From the NCBI GenBank assembly GCA_030665925.1, contig DAOUYX010000004.1, forward strand, positions 1 through 20,287: DNA of 20,287 nt, given 5' to 3'. Of the stretch, positions 1 to 7,076 are shown in pieces. This stretch comes from Methanosarcinales archaeon. GTDB taxonomy: Archaea > Halobacteriota > Syntropharchaeia > Alkanophagales > Methanospirareceae. Made by a program: the position numbers and the translations under genes. Position 1 is the stretch's first letter. Each line of letters opens with the position of its first letter. Below the pieces are notes generated by a model. It made no database searches. It was not told where the DNA came from and saw nothing but the letters and a program-made list of their open reading frames with translations.

Positions 1-624
1 CTTGCTATCGGGTTAGAAACCGCAAATGATTTCATCAGGTCGAACTACATAAAAAAGGGGTTCTCGTTCGACGATTATAGAAAAGCGGCGGAGATTGTGA
101 CGGGATGTGACGCGACGGTAAAAACGTATCTTCTGCTCAAACCGCCGTTTGTATCCGAGAAAAAGGCAATAGAAGACGTTATCAAATCTGCGGAGCTTGT
201 ATCCGATTATTCTTCCACAATCTCGTTGAATCTCTGTAATATACAGAAGTACACGCCGTTAGAAGCTTTATGGCGGCGAGGATATTACAGACCACCGTGG
301 TTATGGAGTGCTGTTGAAGCGATAAAAGAGATACGAAAACGAGAGATTGTGGTAATGTCAGACCCCGTGGGTGCGGGATATAAACGTGGCCCGCATAATT
401 GCGGTTCGTGCGACCTGGAGATAAAAGAAGCGATAAAGAAGTTTAATATAACTCAAGACATGTGCGTATTAGAACGCCTCGACGAGATAGAGTGCGAATG
501 CAAGGATGTATGGCGTGCACTGCTAAAATACGATGCTTTTTTGTTTGATTCCATCTTAGAAGGAAAAAGGTTAACGAAAGAGACAAGAAAACCTAAATTG
601 TTGACACTGATTAACGCAGATTAA
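1..624 (+). CDS. Archaeosine biosynthesis radical SAM protein RaSEA, C-terminal part (5' end cut by window)
   Basis: The frame is open from base 1 with no start, so the N-terminus (including the Fe-S binding CxxxCxxC) lies outside the window. The visible 207 residues match the C-terminal half of the RaSEA family as I know it: an early GLETAND segment with a nearby FIRSNYIKKGFSF stretch, then KTYLLLKPPF, and later GPHNCGSCD with further cysteines (CECKD). In that family the enzyme works with ArcS: ArcS puts lysine on preQ0 at tRNA position 15, and RaSEA cleaves it by radical chemistry to give archaeosine. The last residues (LINAD) and the stop codon are encoded by a 10-bp-periodic repeat, so the natural C-terminus may have been altered slightly. 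No operon partner is visible. Family assignment is from recalled motifs. Confidence 0.82.
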   Translation, partial: LAIGLETANDFIRSNYIKKGFSFDDYRKAAEIVTGCDATVKTYLLLKPPFVSEKKAIEDVIKSAELVSDYSSTISLNLCNIQKYTPLEALWRRGYYRPPWLWSAVEAIKEIRKREIVVMSDPVGAGYKRGPHNCGSCDLEIKEAIKKFNITQDMCVLERLDEIECECKDVWRALLKYDAFLFDSILEGKRLTKETRKPKLLTLINAD

Positions 625-686
625 CACAGAAAAATTAACAATGTTCACCCTAAATAAATCCGCGTAAATCCGTGTAAATCTGTGTC
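609..686. repeat. Inverted pair of 10-bp tandem repeats
   Basis: Left arm 609-630 is built of decamers (GATTAACGCA, GATTAACACA). Right arm 656-685 is three decamers (AAATCCGCGT, AAATCCGTGT, AAATCTGTGT) whose reverse complement is the same kind of unit, roughly ACACAGATTT. The arms are separated by about 25 bp. The stop codon of the preceding gene (622-624) lies inside the left arm. The 10-bp period equals about one helical turn. It could be a degenerate mobile repeat or a protein-binding array; function unknown. Confidence 0.8.
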
Positions 687-705
687 TTAAAGAGAAGGCA
701 GTTAT

Positions 706-716
706 ACTTTATATAC
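706..716 (+). promoter_or_regulatory. TATA box for the small membrane protein gene
   Basis: An archaeal TATA-like stretch (ACTTTATATAC) lies about 40 bp before the ATG at 753. With the usual spacing of about 25 bp, transcription would start near 737 and leave a short leader containing a weak AGGA. It sits directly after the 609-686 repeat. Confidence 0.6.
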
Positions 717-752
717 AAAAACAAATTTTTAGGATGTAAGTCAAATACGAAC

Positions 753-1187
753 ATGGGCATACTCGCGAATATAAAAGGAATGGTGGACTATAAGAAGTAC
801 CTGAAAACACTCATTCTGGCAATTGCACTCGCGTTTCTCACGCTTTACATCGCGTTTGGCTTGATGTTCTTTACAACAGAAGGAAATACCGTTCCGGGGC
901 CGTTCATATTGCTAACCTTTGCCGTCTTCTTCATTATTTTTACCGTGTTTTACGAATCGAAAGTTAAAAGCAGTAGTAAGAGCAAGAGCAAAGATAAAGA
1001 ACGCTTGAAATCGCTTATTAAAGGCTTATTCCTCGGTATCTGCGCAACCTTCGCATTCGTTGCCATTATCGGCGGTATAAAACTCACGATGGAAGGGGAG
1101 ATACCGGATACAAATCTGATAATCTCTGCGTTGGCGATATGCATGATTGCAAGCATGGTATTTCTCAGCTTGCTGAGACCTTCGTAA
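753..1187 (+). CDS. Four-helix membrane protein of unknown function
   Basis: I do not recognise this 144-residue protein. It shows four hydrophobic segments at about residues 17-42, 51-67, 89-109 and 121-142. Between helices 2 and 3 is a highly basic, serine/lysine-rich loop (KSSSKSKSKDKERLKS), expected to face the cytoplasm by the positive-inside rule. There is no signal peptide distinct from helix 1 and no catalytic motif. A good TATA box precedes the ATG. Its stop is only 4 bp from the stop of the convergent MBF1 gene, so the two transcripts probably overlap at their 3' ends. Coding status is supported by length, promoter and tight packing; function is open. Confidence 0.7.
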   Translation: MGILANIKGMVDYKKYLKTLILAIALAFLTLYIAFGLMFFTTEGNTVPGPFILLTFAVFFIIFTVFYESKVKSSSKSKSKDKERLKSLIKGLFLGICATFAFVAIIGGIKLTMEGEIPDTNLIISALAICMIASMVFLSLLRPS

Positions 1188-1191
1188 TCAA

Positions 1192-1617
1192 TTAAAGCGA
1201 TATTTTAAGAAGCCGCTCTATTTTCCTCCGCACCTCGTCGGTTGGTATTATCTCCTCGTGTTCTATCTTCCGCAACAAGGATTGCTTCTCATTTATCCTC
1301 TGTGCAAGTTCTGCTTGTTTCAGCCCTGCTTTCTCCCTCGCCTCTTTTATCTTTCGACCGTACTCATCGCCAATTTCCAGCCCCTCTTCTATCTCGTGGT
1401 CCATCTGCTCATATAATCTCCGTTTAGCCTGAGTGAGCTTCGCTTGTTCACTACCTATGGTTGTCCTTGTTTTTACTTGTGCTTGTACTTGTGCATCATC
1501 CGTTACAGCCGTTCCGTGCCGTGCACACGTTTTACATACTCGCAGCTTTGAGCTGCCTATTGCTATGTATTGCGCCTTTCCTTCTATTTCCGCACCGCAT
1601 ATCTCGCACTCGGTCAT
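1192..1617 (-). CDS. Multiprotein bridging factor 1 (MBF1), archaeal type
   Basis: The 141-residue protein has the archaeal MBF1 architecture: an N-terminal zinc ribbon with C4/C7 and C28/C31, a charged linker, and a C-terminal Cro-type helix-turn-helix at about residues 84-139 (YGRKIKEAREKAGLKQAELA, then IRKIEHEE-like helices). In eukaryotes MBF1 bridges activators and TBP; in archaea it associates with the ribosome or transcription machinery, with the exact role unsettled. It is divergent from PAN with 71 bp between the starts, an arrangement common in euryarchaea, and both share one TATA-rich region. Length is normal for the family. Confidence 0.93.
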   Translation of the reverse strand: MTECEICGAEIEGKAQYIAIGSSKLRVCKTCARHGTAVTDDAQVQAQVKTRTTIGSEQAKLTQAKRRLYEQMDHEIEEGLEIGDEYGRKIKEAREKAGLKQAELAQRINEKQSLLRKIEHEEIIPTDEVRRKIERLLKISL

Positions 1618-1648
1618 TTTATCTCAAACTCTCGTGCGTTCTCAATAA

Positions 1649-1660
1649 TTTATATAGTAT
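1649..1660. promoter_or_regulatory. Shared TATA region for divergent MBF1 and PAN
   Basis: The stretch TTTATATAGTAT reads as a TATA box on both strands (ACTATATAAA on the minus strand). It lies about 40 bp before the PAN ATG at 1689 and about 32 bp before the MBF1 ATG at 1617, right for short leaders in both directions. A single TBP site could therefore serve both genes. Seen in sequence; promoter activity is inferred. Confidence 0.6.
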
Positions 1661-1688
1661 AAGTGAAGAGATAAATAACGGGGATAAA

Positions 1689-2921
1689 ATGAAAGCAAGC
1701 AGTAGCGTAACGCCGTCAGACGATGATTATTCACGATACTTGCGGGACAGGATAAAGATGTTGGAGGATGCAAATATTCGGTTGAGAGCGAGGCTGGAGC
1801 GGGTAGAGCGCGAGGCTGGATTTTACGAGGATATGCGAACTCGTTACGAGGGAGAGATACGGAAGTTGCGGTCGGAACTGGAGAAGTTGCGAGCACCACC
1901 GCTGATAATAGGAACAGTCGTCGAGGTGATAGATGATAAAAGGATGGTGGTGCGGAGCAGTACGGGACCGCGATTCGTGGTCAATTACTCGCATTTTATA
2001 GACCCCAAAGATGTTTTTGCCGGTGCACAAGTTGGCTTGAATCAGCAATCGCTGGCGGTGGTTAGTGTGCTCCCGTCCGCGAAAGACCCTACGGTGTACG
2101 GTATGGAAGTAATAGAATCACCGGACGCGGACTACGGAATGATAGGCGGGTTGGATGAGCAGATAGAAGAGATAATGGAGATTGTCGAACTTCCGCTGAC
2201 CGAGCCGGAGCGGTTTGAGTGTATCGGTGTGGTGCCACCAAAAGGTGTGCTTCTGATAGGAGAGCCCGGTACTGGTAAGACATTGCTTGCAAAAGCCGTT
2301 GCAAACCGCACATCCGCCACGTTTATACGAGTCGTTGGCTCGGAATTGGTGCAGAAATACATTGGCGAGGGTGCGCGGATGGTGAGGGAGCTGTTCGAAT
2401 TGGCAAAGGAAAAAGCCCCATCCATATTGTTCATTGACGAGATAGATGCGATAGCAGCACGTAGAGTCGAGGATGGCACCTCAGGAGAGCGCGAAGTGCA
2501 GCGGACGATGATGCAACTGTTAGCAGAAGTAGATGGGTTTGACCAAAGGGGAGATGTGCGGATAATAGGAGCGACGAATAGACCGGATATTCTCGACCCA
2601 GCATTGCTTCGACCCGGGCGATTTGATCGTATCATAAGAGTGCCGATACCAGATGTGGATGGGCGAAAGGAGATATTTAAGATACACACCGCCGCGATGA
2701 AGATGAAGAAGGATGTAGATTTGGATACTTTGGCGGGAGTTACTGAAAGTGCTACTGGCGCGGATATAAAGGCTATTTCCATCGAAGCGGGTATGTTCGC
2801 AGCGAGGAAGAAGAAGAAAGCAGTGGGAATGGACGAGTTCGAGCAGGCGATAAAGAAGGTAAAGGAAAGCAAGCAGTGGGATTATCTCGGTACTAAAGAG
2901 GCCGGGGTGATGTTCGCATAA
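1689..2921 (+). CDS. pan: Proteasome-activating nucleotidase (PAN)
   Basis: PAN is the hexameric AAA+ ATPase that unfolds substrates and feeds them to the archaeal 20S proteasome. The 410 residues show, in order: a coiled coil (about 17-68), an OB fold (about 70-130), and the AAA+ module with Walker A GEPGTGKT (191-198), pore-loop KYIG (223-226), Walker B ILFIDEID (D250, E251), sensor GATNR and the LRPGRFDR arginine region. The frame is open back to 1461, but ATG 1689 is chosen because it follows the TATA box at 1649, has a GGGG upstream, and gives the normal family length; the upstream extension is antisense to MBF1. Two oddities: Walker A has E where PAN usually has P, and the protein ends MFA rather than a strict hydrophobic-Tyr-X docking tail. 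Confidence 0.95.
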   Translation: MKASSSVTPSDDDYSRYLRDRIKMLEDANIRLRARLERVEREAGFYEDMRTRYEGEIRKLRSELEKLRAPPLIIGTVVEVIDDKRMVVRSSTGPRFVVNYSHFIDPKDVFAGAQVGLNQQSLAVVSVLPSAKDPTVYGMEVIESPDADYGMIGGLDEQIEEIMEIVELPLTEPERFECIGVVPPKGVLLIGEPGTGKTLLAKAVANRTSATFIRVVGSELVQKYIGEGARMVRELFELAKEKAPSILFIDEIDAIAARRVEDGTSGEREVQRTMMQLLAEVDGFDQRGDVRIIGATNRPDILDPALLRPGRFDRIIRVPIPDVDGRKEIFKIHTAAMKMKKDVDLDTLAGVTESATGADIKAISIEAGMFAARKKKKAVGMDEFEQAIKKVKESKQWDYLGTKEAGVMFA

Positions 2922-2940
2922 GGGGCCAGACCCCCCTTAT
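2918..2940 (+). terminator. Stem-loop overlapping the PAN stop codon
   Basis: A perfect 8-bp stem (ATAAGGGG with CCCCTTAT) closes a 7-base loop (CCAGACC). The PAN stop codon (2919-2921) is inside the 5' arm. There is no long T tract directly after it, so a role as terminator or mRNA 3'-end stabiliser is inferred. The core resembles the GGGGTCAGACCCC-type palindromes scattered in many prokaryotic genomes. The rest of the gap to 3089 shows only A/T-rich sequence and a promoter. Confidence 0.55.
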
Positions 2941-3056
2941 CAACCCTCCCAGCCAAATCAGTCTCTTTTAAACCACCTTGACCAAAAGAAAAAAAACATT
3001 TTCACCTAAACGCTTTTTGAATGGATGGCTCTGGAAGGACACTAAAACCAAAGAAA

Positions 3057-3065
3057 GTTTATTTC
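3057..3065 (+). promoter_or_regulatory. TATA-like box before the polyprenol kinase-like gene
   Basis: AGTTTATTT lies about 29 bp before the ATG at 3090, the spacing expected for a leaderless or nearly leaderless transcript. No Shine-Dalgarno sequence is visible between it and the start, in keeping with leaderless initiation. Confidence 0.45.
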
Positions 3066-3089
3066 TGCGATAAGAGATGACTTATCAAA

Positions 3090-3689
3090 ATGCCAAACTC
3101 CAAATTGAGTGCTTTAAGGGAAGAAGCGAAGAGGAAAACGATACATATCTGCGGCGTTGCAATTCCCGTGCTTTATTACTTTTTACCAAAGGATTTAATC
3201 GTTCTCGGCTTTGTTCTTTCACTTTTTATTATTTTTATCATTGAATGGTTACGATTTCGTGGAGTCGTCTCATTGCCGTTTCTCAGGAAGAATGAGAAGA
3301 AGGAAATCGGTGCGCATGTATTTTTTGTTATAGGCGCGTTTATAAGCATTTTAATCTTCGAGAAGAGCATTGCCATAGCAGCAATCTGCATGCTGGCGAT
3401 AGGAGATGCCGCTTCTGCTCTTGCCGGAGAGGTGATGAGCGTCAATAACCCGGAAATGCAGGGAAAAAGGATGAAGCCTCCCGCGGTGATGCTGGTGATG
3501 TTCGTTACTTGTTTGATAATAGGATGGCTGGCTCTCCACTCGTTACCAGTGGCAGTTTTTGGCGCGCTTGGCGCTGCGATAGCGGATGGCGTGCCCTTTA
3601 AAGTTCAGAAAGTGGCAATAAACGATAATCTCACGATACCGCTGTTTTCAGGCTTGCTGATGAGTTTTGTCTTGATGTTTAAATTTTAA
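3090..3689 (+). CDS. Polyprenol/diacylglycerol kinase-like (SEC59/DGK1/VTE5-type) membrane protein
   Basis: The 199-residue protein has about six hydrophobic segments and the landmarks of the CTP-dependent lipid kinase family (dolichol kinase, DGK1, phytol kinase): basic N-terminal EEAKRKTIHI (11-20), IGDAASALAG (104-113) and DNLTIPLFSG (179-188). In that family the enzyme phosphorylates a membrane isoprenoid or lipid alcohol with CTP; an archaeal substrate such as dolichol or a geranylgeranyl lipid is an inference. The usual KSxEGS-like segment after the GD motif is not recognisable; the matching region reads GKRMKPPAVM. It may be a divergent or altered-function member. Its stop codon overlaps a repeat at 3688. 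Confidence 0.72.
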   Translation: MPNSKLSALREEAKRKTIHICGVAIPVLYYFLPKDLIVLGFVLSLFIIFIIEWLRFRGVVSLPFLRKNEKKEIGAHVFFVIGAFISILIFEKSIAIAAICMLAIGDAASALAGEVMSVNNPEMQGKRMKPPAVMLVMFVTCLIIGWLALHSLPVAVFGALGAAIADGVPFKVQKVAINDNLTIPLFSGLLMSFVLMFKF

Positions 3690-3705
3690 CCACGAGATTA
3701 CACGG
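3688..3705 (+). repeat. Short dispersed repeat, single arm
   Basis: AACCACGAGATTACACGG is 16/18 identical to the left end of the element at 15565 and similar to the reverse complement of its right end. It begins within the stop codon of the preceding gene (3687-3689) and lies in the 46-bp convergent gap before the RNase III stop. Probably a fragment of the same repeat family. Confidence 0.7.
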
Positions 3706-3735
3706 AAAGAGTACATTTTTGATATAGCCTCCAGT

Positions 3736-4515
3736 CTAAGAATGTTTCAATGCCCACCCCCGCTCTTCCATGTAGCGATACGCCTGCTCAATAGCGTCAG
3801 TTTCGGCATCTTTTTTGCTGCCAAACCACCCCTCACTTCTCACGCCCGGCAGTTCGACACACTCCCCGGTTTGGAGATCTTTAATCGAGCACGTTTCTAT
3901 TCGCCACCGTTTCTGGTGTGCCGCTCCTTGTGACTCGTACGTGAATCTTATTTCTGGATTGCAGTGGTTTTTTCCCCTGAACTTGTTCTCAAACCGGTTT
4001 CTGATAGGCAGGAAGTCTTCCGCCGTTGACATTTTCTCTTTCACCTGCTCAAAAATGCCAAAATTTCGCAGAAACTTCTCCACCTCCTTCATTCCCTGTA
4101 GCCTCTCGCTATCCCAATATATCGCACCGCAAATAGCCTCGAAAACGTCTGCAATCACCTTCGAGCTTATGTTCTCTCTCTGTTCACCTGCTCTGACGTA
4201 ATCTCTGAGTCCTATTCTTTCCCCGTATTCAGCCAAGCGCTGGTTATTCTCAAGTTCCGACTTAAGAAGGGTCATTTGCCCTTCATCGAGTTCCTCCTCC
4301 ATGAGGTTCTCTGTTAGTATCAGACTGATAACTCGGTCTCCGAGGAATTCGAATCTTTGATAATTCGCGGAACCGGGATGTTCTTTGGAATAAGAACTCG
4401 TGGTTATCGCTTCTTCCAGAAGTGCTTTGTTCTTAAACGGGTAGCCAATGAGCTTTTCTAATTCTGAGAGTTTTTCTGTTATATCTTCGGTTCCTGTTTC
4501 CGATAGTTCGTTCAT
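3736..4515 (-). CDS. rnc: Ribonuclease III, bacterial type
   Basis: RNase III cleaves double-stranded RNA with two metal ions per site. The N-terminal domain carries the signature YQRFEFLGDRV (52-62), DEGQM (77-81) and IADVFEA (121-127). By alignment to the E. coli enzyme, E41, D45, E65, D114 and E117 correspond to E56, D60, E78, D123 and E126, all kept; E38 is replaced by Q53. The C-terminal region (about 185-252) resembles a divergent double-stranded RNA binding domain ending in GSKKDAETDAIEQAY. Start chosen at ATG 4515; an adjacent TTG at 4518 is in frame. It lies 35 bp downstream of vapC on the same strand and may be cotranscribed. Most archaea lack this enzyme, so it was probably acquired from bacteria in this lineage. 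Confidence 0.85.
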   Translation of the reverse strand: MNELSETGTEDITEKLSELEKLIGYPFKNKALLEEAITTSSYSKEHPGSANYQRFEFLGDRVISLILTENLMEEELDEGQMTLLKSELENNQRLAEYGERIGLRDYVRAGEQRENISSKVIADVFEAICGAIYWDSERLQGMKEVEKFLRNFGIFEQVKEKMSTAEDFLPIRNRFENKFRGKNHCNPEIRFTYESQGAAHQKRWRIETCSIKDLQTGECVELPGVRSEGWFGSKKDAETDAIEQAYRYMEERGWALKHS

Positions 4516-4550
4516 CAAAGTTCGATTTGGTGATGTCTAATGCTACCCCT

Positions 4551-4958
4551 TCACCACTCTTCCACCATTAATCCCTCTATCCTCTTGAAATGCGCCACGT
4601 CTGCGGTTAATAGTGTTAGATTGTGCACAAGCGCCGTAGCTGCGATGTAGGTATCATTGACGCCAATTTCTTCTCCTTTAGCTGTTAGTGTTGTCCCAAT
4701 TCTCGCCGCTCTTATTGCAATTTCTGGACTTACTACGAGAAAAAAGAACCTCAGAAGTAACAGTTCTGCTTTTTTCACCGCTTCGTTGTACTTCCTCGAG
4801 TCAATTTTGTATTTCCGATATATGCCCCAATAAAACTCATAGAGTGAAATGGTGGAGATAGCATGCCTTCCCTCCGCGTCTAACTCTTTTGCTTTCTCCA
4901 GTACCCCTTTTCCTCCGATATCAATCTCAATTAACACGCTTGTATCTAACAGCTTCAT
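4551..4958 (-). CDS. VapC-type PIN-domain toxin
   Basis: A 135-residue PIN-domain ribonuclease. The expected acidic metal ligands are visible: D5 in KLLDTSVLIE, E41 in ISLYEF, D102 in GVNDTYIAATAL and D120 in LLTADVAHF. VapC toxins cleave RNA, often tRNA or rRNA, when freed from the cognate antitoxin; the target here is unknown. It starts one base after the stop of the VapB-like gene, so the pair is translationally linked. All key residues are intact, so it should be active. Confidence 0.9.
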   Translation of the reverse strand: MKLLDTSVLIEIDIGGKGVLEKAKELDAEGRHAISTISLYEFYWGIYRKYKIDSRKYNEAVKKAELLLLRFFFLVVSPEIAIRAARIGTTLTAKGEEIGVNDTYIAATALVHNLTLLTADVAHFKRIEGLMVEEW

Positions 4959-4959
4959 T

Positions 4960-5193
4960 TTACACTCGCTCTTTACCGAGTTTTTTTAATGTTAGGTTAC
5001 TTGCCCTTTTCAATTCTCGTTTCACTTTATCCCAATCTTCCTTTGCGAGTATCTGAGTGCCAACAACATCTTCTATGCACAAATTCTTTTTTGAAAGCCG
5101 CAGTATAACCTCGCTTAAGCTCTCTTTATCTTTTTTCTCCATTAAAAGCGCTTTATACACCTCTTCCTTAATCGGGATTGTTATTTCTCCCAT
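4960..5193 (-). CDS. VapB-type antitoxin (DUF217-like)
   Basis: A 77-residue protein directly upstream of the PIN toxin. The N-terminal EITIPIKEEVYKALLMEKK segment followed by ESLSEVILRL is typical of the archaeal DUF217 VapB antitoxins, in which a short DNA-binding strand-helix precedes a toxin-binding C-terminus. It should neutralise VapC and repress its own promoter. A weak TATA-like TTTTTATTTC lies upstream at about 5224-5233 on the minus strand. Confidence 0.85.
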   Translation of the reverse strand: MGEITIPIKEEVYKALLMEKKDKESLSEVILRLSKKNLCIEDVVGTQILAKEDWDKVKRELKRASNLTLKKLGKERV

Positions 5194-5274
5194 TATTCGT
5201 CATTTATACTTACGCTACAACGAAATAAAAAGATAATCGTGTAGCCACAAAAAAGGATTGGAAAAATAGAAGAA

Positions 5275-5298
5275 GAGGACATGCCTATCTATGTCCTC
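5275..5298 (-). terminator. Hairpin plus U-rich tract downstream of ftr
   Basis: Read on the minus strand, a perfect 8-bp stem (GAGGACAT with ATGTCCTC) and 8-base loop is followed by TTCTTCTATTTTTCC and then a run of six T. It lies about 50 bp past the ftr stop and before vapBC, so it probably ends the long minus-strand block. The remainder of the 5194-5348 gap shows nothing else. Confidence 0.6.
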
Positions 5299-5348
5299 AG
5301 AGTGCTGCGTTTATTCGCTCTACTTATCGATGCATGTCGTTGGACTGA

Positions 5349-6254
5349 CTAAAGCCCTAACACCTCTTTAAGCTTGAACTGGTATTTGCCCAATGTACCG
5401 CCGAAGTTCCCTGCGGTTATCTTCACCACGCCCGGAACCTTAACCGCCGCTTGTATCCCCACTTTCATCGCGTCCTTAACCGCTTCTTCGCTAACGCCGT
5501 CAATCACGATCTCAAAAACGCCATTTACATCCGCAGGCAGTTCCGAGCCTTCTATTTTGTCCTTCAACGTCGGGCAGTACTTCTCATTCACCGTGGCGTG
5601 CATGAACTTGTACTTCAGTGAGCCCGTTTTCGAGCCTGATGCAACGACACCGCCGGTAAACGGAGTGATTGTGCCTTCTACTTTGCCTATGGCAGCAACG
5701 GCATCCTCAGCCGCTGTTAATGCTGTCATCTGATCCTTCGCGAGGATGAAGAAATTCCCGCCGGCAACTCCTGCCTTCGCTCTCAGGTCGTTCTCCACCA
5801 CGAATTCGCCGCCCATTACGGGCAATCGCCACACAGTCCTGCCGTCAAGTTCCTCCTTCGTTTGAAAACCGTCCGCGAAGAACGACAGCTTGAAGCCTGT
5901 ATTGAACTCCTTCTCGGCTTCTTCCTCTTTCAGCGCGTTAAAAGCCGACGCTGTCGCGCAGGTGAGTACGCACTGACCTACCCTCGCAAGCAACTGCTCA
6001 TCCAGCGCCTTGTAGCCAAAGGTGCAGATAAGTATGGCAACGCCGGGTCTACCATCCGGAGTCGCCTCCGCAGGTACGACAACGTCCACACCCGCCTCTG
6101 CCGGGCACATTATTACGGACGTGCCGAAACCCGTCGTCTCTTTCGCCGCTTCCATCGCCCATTTCTCGTTCACCGCCGTTATCAACACTCGCGCAACCTT
6201 TATCGGAAACGCCTCAGCAAATGTATCCTCTATCTCTACTCCTTCTAATTCCAT
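5349..6254 (-). CDS. ftr: Formylmethanofuran--tetrahydromethanopterin formyltransferase
   Basis: Ftr transfers the formyl group between methanofuran and tetrahydromethanopterin, the second step of CO2 reduction in methanogenesis or the matching step of the reverse, oxidative pathway. The 301-residue length is normal. Recognisable stretches are the N-terminal VEIEDTFAEAFPIKVARVLI, TTGFGTSVIMCPAEAGVD, PDGRPGVAILIC, VMGGEFVVEND and the C-terminal GNFGGTLGKYQFKL. The protein is soluble and acidic, as in the family. ATG 6254 is preceded by GGTGG at good spacing. It follows cofC by about 50 bp on the same strand and is the last gene of the block, ahead of a hairpin terminator. Confidence 0.96.
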   Translation of the reverse strand: MELEGVEIEDTFAEAFPIKVARVLITAVNEKWAMEAAKETTGFGTSVIMCPAEAGVDVVVPAEATPDGRPGVAILICTFGYKALDEQLLARVGQCVLTCATASAFNALKEEEAEKEFNTGFKLSFFADGFQTKEELDGRTVWRLPVMGGEFVVENDLRAKAGVAGGNFFILAKDQMTALTAAEDAVAAIGKVEGTITPFTGGVVASGSKTGSLKYKFMHATVNEKYCPTLKDKIEGSELPADVNGVFEIVIDGVSEEAVKDAMKVGIQAAVKVPGVVKITAGNFGGTLGKYQFKLKEVLGL

Positions 6255-6303
6255 CTTTTTCCACCTTGTTGAGGGAAGAGGGTAGCGAAGTACAAAAGGT
6301 TTT

Positions 6304-6993
6304 CTATTTTTGTCTTCTATCTACTACCGCTCGGCTCTTTGAATTTTTATCCACACGAATAAAAACGCCGATACGACGCAGATATTCTGCAGAGAAACCG
6401 TTACCGTGAATCAATAAATCTATCAGGTCTTCTACCTCGTCTATATCCGCACTGATAAAAAAAGAATCGTGAACGGCATGGCTCAAATTCCTCCGCTTCG
6501 CCGTTTCTATATGTGCCGAAAAGCTCAGACCATAATAAGAAACAAAGAAAGCGTACGGCTTTCGCAGGAATAAAGCGTTTGTGCCCCCTTTTCGCCCAGG
6601 CACTATCACCACCTCCTCATCATGCTCGATGATTTCATTTATGCTTTCGGGTGTAGTCAGCGGGACGTCAGCCATTATTATCAGCACTGGCTCTTTCTCC
6701 TCTGCTATAACCTCGTTTAGCACTTCGTTCAGCCCCCTTTCATCCTCTCTAACACTTACCGCTAATGTCGCCTTAGCACCGTTCAACTGTGCTTCGCTTA
6801 ATATTCCCTCCCTTGAACCCGTTGAAATTATCTCGGCTTCTTCTATTTTCGACTCGGATAACGCAGCTAAAACATCCTTCAACATGCTTAGAGCGAGTTC
6901 TTCTCGCTCGCTTTCACTAAAAAAATCACCCAATCGCGATTTTGCGCCTTCCTTCTTAAACGGTATAATTGCTTTCACGTCCACATCGTTCAA
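6304..6993 (-). CDS. cofC: 2-phospho-L-lactate guanylyltransferase CofC
   Basis: CofC activates 2-phospholactate (or phosphoenolpyruvate) with GTP for coenzyme F420 synthesis. The Rossmann-like nucleotidyltransferase features are seen: KAIIPFKKEGAKSRL at the N-terminus, LIIMADVPLTTPE in the middle and VIVPGRKGGTNALFLRKP, then GLSFSAHIETAKRR. Start is uncertain: the frame opens with TTG at 6993, but GTG at 6978 would give the canonical start (M)KAIIPFKK. A perfect palindrome TTCAAATATTTGAA (6989-7002) covers the TTG. It sits 83 bp after rpoD, so it may have its own promoter in the A/T-rich gap. Confidence 0.88.
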   Translation of the reverse strand: MNDVDVKAIIPFKKEGAKSRLGDFFSESEREELALSMLKDVLAALSESKIEEAEIISTGSREGILSEAQLNGAKATLAVSVREDERGLNEVLNEVIAEEKEPVLIIMADVPLTTPESINEIIEHDEEVVIVPGRKGGTNALFLRKPYAFFVSYYGLSFSAHIETAKRRNLSHAVHDSFFISADIDEVEDLIDLLIHGNGFSAEYLRRIGVFIRVDKNSKSRAVVDRRQK

Positions 6994-7076
6994 ATATTTG
7001 AAAAAAATCTTGTAAATACCAACTCAAAAACCAGGGTAAGATTCTTTTTAGTCACATTTGGATTTCGAATTTGTAA

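Noticed and set aside
609..686. Possible CRISPR array
   Set aside because: Units are 10 bp, contiguous and inverted, with no unique spacers and no cas genes nearby.
1461..1688. 76-codon N-terminal extension of PAN
   Set aside because: It is antisense to MBF1, is hydrophobic and cysteine-rich unlike any PAN, and precedes the TATA box; ATG 1689 gives the normal length.
2132..2872. 246-codon open frame on the minus strand within pan
   Set aside because: Serine/isoleucine-rich antisense shadow of a strongly conserved gene, with no own promoter or recognisable domain.
6989..7002. Palindrome TTCAAATATTTGAA as an operator of cofC
   Set aside because: A/T-rich, overlaps a possible start codon, and could arise by chance; noted in the cofC entry only.
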